From: Euzebya pacifica
GTDB lineage: Bacteria; Actinomycetota; Nitriliruptoria; Euzebyales; Euzebyaceae
Length of the DNA: 64,000 nucleotides
Direction of reading: 5' to 3'
NCBI RefSeq assembly: GCF_003344865.1
Contig: NZ_CP031165.1
Location: 1,240,001 to 1,304,000, forward strand
Within the stretch, counting starts at the first letter, position 1, and each line of letters starts with the position of its first letter. Of this stretch, positions 61,457 through 64,000 are shown piece by piece. Both the position numbers and the translations under genes were made by a program. The notes beneath the pieces were generated by a model. That model saw nothing but the letters and a program-made list of their open reading frames with translations. It was not told where the DNA came from and searched no databases.

Positions 61457-61634
61457 CGGTGGAACCATAAAGCAACGATCTGGGGCCAGTGGTGGAGTTG
61501 GCTCCGTGCGTGCATGATCCCCGTCTCGCACTACGGGATGGTACGCACCCGACCCACTCGTTGCCCATGCACATGCAACGTGGGAGAGCAGATGGTACCG
61601 GCACGTCGTTACGCGCGGGAGAGGATCCCCGAAA

Positions 61635-61653
61635 GCCGCCCACAACCACGGTT
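61635..61653 (+). repeat. 19-base intergenic motif, copy c
   Basis: GCCGCCCACAACCACGGTT matches the consensus at 17 of 19 positions. With the next bases (TTGTG) it makes an imperfect inverted repeat CACAACC-AC-GGTTTTGTG. Confidence 0.6.
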
Positions 61654-61713
61654 TTGTGCTCGCTCCAAGGGTCGCGTAGCAGCTGCTCCCAACGGCTGGC
61701 GGTCGGCAGGTAT

Positions 61714-61730
61714 CGGGCATTCAATGCCCG
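61714..61730. repeat. palindrome CGGGCATT-C-AATGCCCG
   Basis: Two perfect 8-base arms around one base. Its left half, CGGGCATTC, is the same sequence that forms the direct repeats on both sides of the IS256-family element. Confidence 0.5.
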
Positions 61731-61960
61731 GCCCTCATGGCGCGCTGCTCAGGAGGGAATCCAGTTCGCCCGACTGCGGGCGTGACGCAGTGAGCCGACA
61801 TGTGCGATGGTCAGGGGCCTTGGCGGGTGGACGTTGTCCGTCACCTGAGGGTGCAGGTCAGGCCTGGAGGTCTCAAACTTTGGAGGGTCGCGTCGATGCG
61901 CTTGCTGGCTGAGGCCAAGAGACGCATCCTCTGTCCTCACTCGGAGCCAGTCGGTTGTAC

Positions 61961-63055
61961 GTGACGGGCCGTCGTCCCGGCGCCGTCCTGGGGGTTCTCG
62001 TATGCGTGGCCCTTGTGGTCGCCGCGTGCGGTCAGAGTCCCGCCGACGGGCCCGCGGGCTCGGGCCCCCAGGGACTGTCGGAGGTCGAGCAACGCCGGTT
62101 CACCGCCTTGACGGCCTTGTTGCCAGAGCACGATCGGGATGAAGTCGCCGAGATGGTCCGCGCAGACGACTGTCCGCAGGGCCCATCGTATGAGGAGCCG
62201 GTAATGCTCGGTGGCCTGTTGGGCCCCACGACGGGATGGCTCGCGCTCAGCCAGGAAGAGATGCTGCGGCTCCGCGACTCCGCTGAGCGCGCCGACGAGG
62301 ACACCTCGCAGGTCGTGCGCGTGGGGACGGTTCTGTCTGGTCAAGTGCCGGAGCGCTTCTCCGTGCTCACCTCGACATTGGCGCGCACCGAAGAGGTTCC
62401 GGCAGCGAGCATGTGGTTGCTCGGCACGAAGGCGTCGCTCACCTCGACGTTCGTCGCCATCTACCCCCGCGGGGGCGCCGCCTTGGTGTTTGAGTGCGCC
62501 TTCGAGCTGTACAGCCTGCCGCCCGTCGAACTGGCCGCCGTGGAGGGACGAGCCCCCGCGGAGGTGTGGATGGGCTACGCCAACGGCACCGAAGCCGACC
62601 TGCTCGCACGACTAGACGCGGCAGCCCAAGCCGCAGAGCCCGTCCCGACCCCCTGGGTGTCGCTGCCACCGCAGGAACGAGCGCTGGATGCTGACGGCAT
62701 TCCACCAGGCACGCTGGAGCGTCTCACACCGTTCACTGTGTACATCGAGGTGTCTCAGGAGCTGGCCGCGGATGATCTGGTGGGGTGCGTCTTCGCGGGC
62801 GCAGGGTGGGCCGGCTGCTCTGACCTGCGACTGGTGCAGGACGGTCTTCCTCTTGATCTGCGCGGTCGGGGCGAAAAAGGCGCAGCGATCGAGGTGGGAA
62901 TCTTTGATCAGGCGGCCCATCTCCCATCACCACTTGCCGTGCTCACCGCAGGATCCCTTGACCCGGCAGCGGCCGATGCAAACGGCGACATCGCGCTTCG
63001 CACCCAATTGTCCCGCGATGAGAATGGGGAGTTCGTCCTCACCCCGGCGGACTGA
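61961..63055 (+). CDS. lipoprotein of unknown function
   Basis: About 364 residues. The signal peptide has core AVLGVLVCVALVV and lipobox VAAC (Cys near residue 23), so the protein is anchored outside the membrane. The mature part contains four or more Cys (DDCPQG, FECAFEL, VGCVFAG, AGCSDL) suitable for disulfides, and no recognised domain; SQEEMLRLRDSAERADE may be a helix. GTG 61961 is used; TTG 61955 is in frame just upstream, and neither has a strong ribosome binding site. It stands alone between motif copies c and d. Confidence 0.7.
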   Translation: MTGRRPGAVLGVLVCVALVVAACGQSPADGPAGSGPQGLSEVEQRRFTALTALLPEHDRDEVAEMVRADDCPQGPSYEEPVMLGGLLGPTTGWLALSQEEMLRLRDSAERADEDTSQVVRVGTVLSGQVPERFSVLTSTLARTEEVPAASMWLLGTKASLTSTFVAIYPRGGAALVFECAFELYSLPPVELAAVEGRAPAEVWMGYANGTEADLLARLDAAAQAAEPVPTPWVSLPPQERALDADGIPPGTLERLTPFTVYIEVSQELAADDLVGCVFAGAGWAGCSDLRLVQDGLPLDLRGRGEKGAAIEVGIFDQAAHLPSPLAVLTAGSLDPAAADANGDIALRTQLSRDENGEFVLTPAD

Positions 63056-63191
63056 CCGCGCCGTACCGGTCGTAGTTGCGCACGGGCAGGTAGGCGCCTT
63101 CACCACCGTCGCTGGACCCGTGGGCAGCCACGGGAGATCCTCCCCGTCCTTCGGCAGAGGGTGGCCTTGCAGCCACCGGATCCTTCGCGAC

Positions 63192-63210
63192 GCCGCGCAA
63201 AGCCACGGCT
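63192..63210 (+). repeat. 19-base intergenic motif, copy d
   Basis: GCCGCGCAAAGCCACGGCT matches the consensus at 17 of 19 positions, between the convergent lipoprotein and acetyltransferase genes. The A to G change opposite the final CT keeps the AGCC-AC-GGCT symmetry. Confidence 0.6.
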
Positions 63211-63228
63211 CTGGGCGTAGCTCGTCTA

Positions 63229-63720
63229 CTACGGCAGGGCACGAACCATCGTTAGGGCCCCGTCTACCGACTCCTCCGGAACGAAGCCGATGCTCTCGTA
63301 GAGGAAGCGTGCAGGGTTGTCGGGTTCCACGCTCAGGCTGACATTGGCGACTCCGTCCTGGCGTGCCTGAGCCAGCATGGCCGCCATGAGGCATCGCCCG
63401 ATGCCGCGGCCGCGGTGATCCTCCACGACCGCCATGCTCAGCTCAGGGGTCTCGTCGTCTACATAGCCGTATCCGTGGCTGTGCTCATCGAAGAGCCGGA
63501 CCCAAGCCGCGCCCACAGGCTTGCCCGAGACACGCGCGACGACACCACGATCGCCCTGGCGTCCCCATCGGTCGACGTAGACGGCAAGGCTCGGCTGTCT
63601 CATCGCCTCCTCGATCGCAGGTGCATCCGCCGCTCCGCGCCAGAAGGCGGCTTCGTACAGCATCGCCCGGACGAACGGTAGGTCGTCGTCCACGATCGGC
63701 AGCAGCGAGAGGTCGGCCAT
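63229..63720 (-). CDS. GNAT-family N-acetyltransferase
   Basis: 163 residues. Acetyl-CoA-binding motif A is ELSMAVVEDHRGRGIGRCLM (HRGRGIG pyrophosphate loop). Motif B follows with VSLSVEPDNPARFLYESIGF. The N terminus reads LPFVRAMLYEAAFWRG, as in a common actinobacterial GNAT subgroup of unknown substrate. The ATG at 63720 fits domain limits. A single small acetyltransferase gene between repeats d and e is the type of cargo often found in cassette arrays, though cassette status is unproven. Confidence 0.88.
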   Translation of the reverse strand: MADLSLLPIVDDDLPFVRAMLYEAAFWRGAADAPAIEEAMRQPSLAVYVDRWGRQGDRGVVARVSGKPVGAAWVRLFDEHSHGYGYVDDETPELSMAVVEDHRGRGIGRCLMAAMLAQARQDGVANVSLSVEPDNPARFLYESIGFVPEESVDGALTMVRALP

Positions 63721-64000
63721 GGGCTGCAGCCTGCCAAATCGAACTGTCCCGTGCTCGCAAGTTGCCAGGCACAGGGTGCAGGTCCGCGGCAAGCCATTGT
63801 GTGCGGCTGCATCGACGTGGCTGGCCGCACGCAACCACGGTTGTGTGTTCGCGCGTGCTCCAGCTCAGGGCCACCGCGATGTCCTCTGGCCTCGGATGCC
63901 GTGTGTCGTCCTCGAGAACGGTACGGGAAGGCGTAGCCCCAGCCTCCGGTGGTGACGAACGCGATGCAGTCCTCGACGGGCTCAAGACGCCGATGTCTGA
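63721..64000. other. window end: motif copy e and no clear gene
   Basis: 280 bases upstream of the acetyltransferase gene. It holds motif copy e; frames across the rest are short or antisense-like and I call no gene. The next feature lies beyond the window. Confidence 0.4.
63824..63842 (+). repeat. 19-base intergenic motif, copy e
   Basis: GCCGCACGCAACCACGGTT matches the consensus at 16 of 19 positions. Together with the following GTGTG it forms a near-perfect inverted repeat CACGCAACC-AC-GGTTGTGTG. Confidence 0.6.

Larger units (their letters stand above)
61457..61960. other. intergenic stretch with motif copy c and a palindrome
   Basis: About 500 bases between divergent coaD and the lipoprotein gene. 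It contains motif copy c and a 17-base palindrome (61714-61730). Several short frames here are not coding-like. Promoters of both genes should lie within it, but none is clear. Confidence 0.4.

Noticed and set aside
58470-63842. Integron attC sites
   Set aside because: The repeated motif lacks the GTTRRRY/RYYYAAC core boxes and no integron integrase is visible, so I report it as an unexplained repeat instead.
58470-63842. CRISPR array
   Set aside because: Copies of the motif are 0.6 to 2.2 kb apart with genes between them, there are no uniform spacers, and no cas genes occur in the window.

Overview
The window is very GC-rich, gene-dense actinobacterial chromosome. Several features suggest a deep-branching, probably marine or salt-exposed actinobacterium of the Nitriliruptoria (Euzebya-like) type: two secreted proteins with type 2 cell-wall-binding repeats, a SigB/SigF-type sigma factor with an RsbW-like partner, an Lhr helicase beside Nei2, SARP/AfsR-type and LuxR-type regulators, and an osmolyte (NAGGN) operon. 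This placement is inferred from gene content and composition, not from a marker-gene comparison. Layout: 0-15.6 kb carries an alpha/beta-hydrolase cut by the window edge, a PAS-GAF-PAS-SpoIIE phosphatase, a very large secreted DUF11-repeat protein with cell-wall-binding repeats, a pair of overlapping dynamin-like GTPases, an EAL phosphodiesterase and a large LuxR/MalT-type regulator. From 23.2 down to 15.7 kb, on the minus strand, runs a peptide/nickel-type ABC importer operon (fused DppD-DppF ATPase, binding protein, two permeases) continuing into a cupin and an alpha/beta-hydrolase. A strong hairpin sits between the binding protein and the permeases. 23.2-25.2 kb holds a His-rich zinc-type CDF exporter divergent from a GntR/FCD regulator across an AT-rich, repeat-bearing operator region. 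25.2-36.3 kb is a mixed set: an HNH endonuclease, two tandem paralogous proteins of unknown function, a second cell-wall-binding-repeat protein, a secreted protein in which two DUF1080 domains appear nested inside OmpL47-like domains, an MscS channel, a DUF1028 protein, a serine hydrolase and a YczE-like membrane protein. 36.3-43.1 kb has the sigma factor with a degenerate RsbW-like partner, then Lhr helicase and Nei2 glycosylase. 43.4-45.2 kb has a small acidic protein and two FKBP isomerase genes, one with an internal tandem duplication. 45.4-50.1 kb is the complete N-acetylglutaminylglutamine amide osmoprotectant operon: AsnO-type amidotransferase, Ngg GNAT/ATP-grasp synthetase and M42 peptidase. 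50.1-56.4 kb carries a cNMP-domain-like protein, an AfsR/SARP regulator, a membrane protein, a 39-residue candidate membrane peptide and an ABC-2 type exporter. From 56.4 kb to the end is an accessory region. It opens with a tRNA 3'-end fragment beside a strongly structured inverted repeat and continues with a broken MobF relaxase joined in frame to a PD-(D/E)XK-like protein. Then follow single genes (DUF2071, an IS256-family insertion sequence plus coaD, a lipoprotein, a GNAT acetyltransferase) separated by five copies of a 19-base motif, consensus GCCGCGCACAACCACGGCT, not noticed elsewhere in the window. This motif-punctuated, cassette-like arrangement is the most unusual feature of the window.
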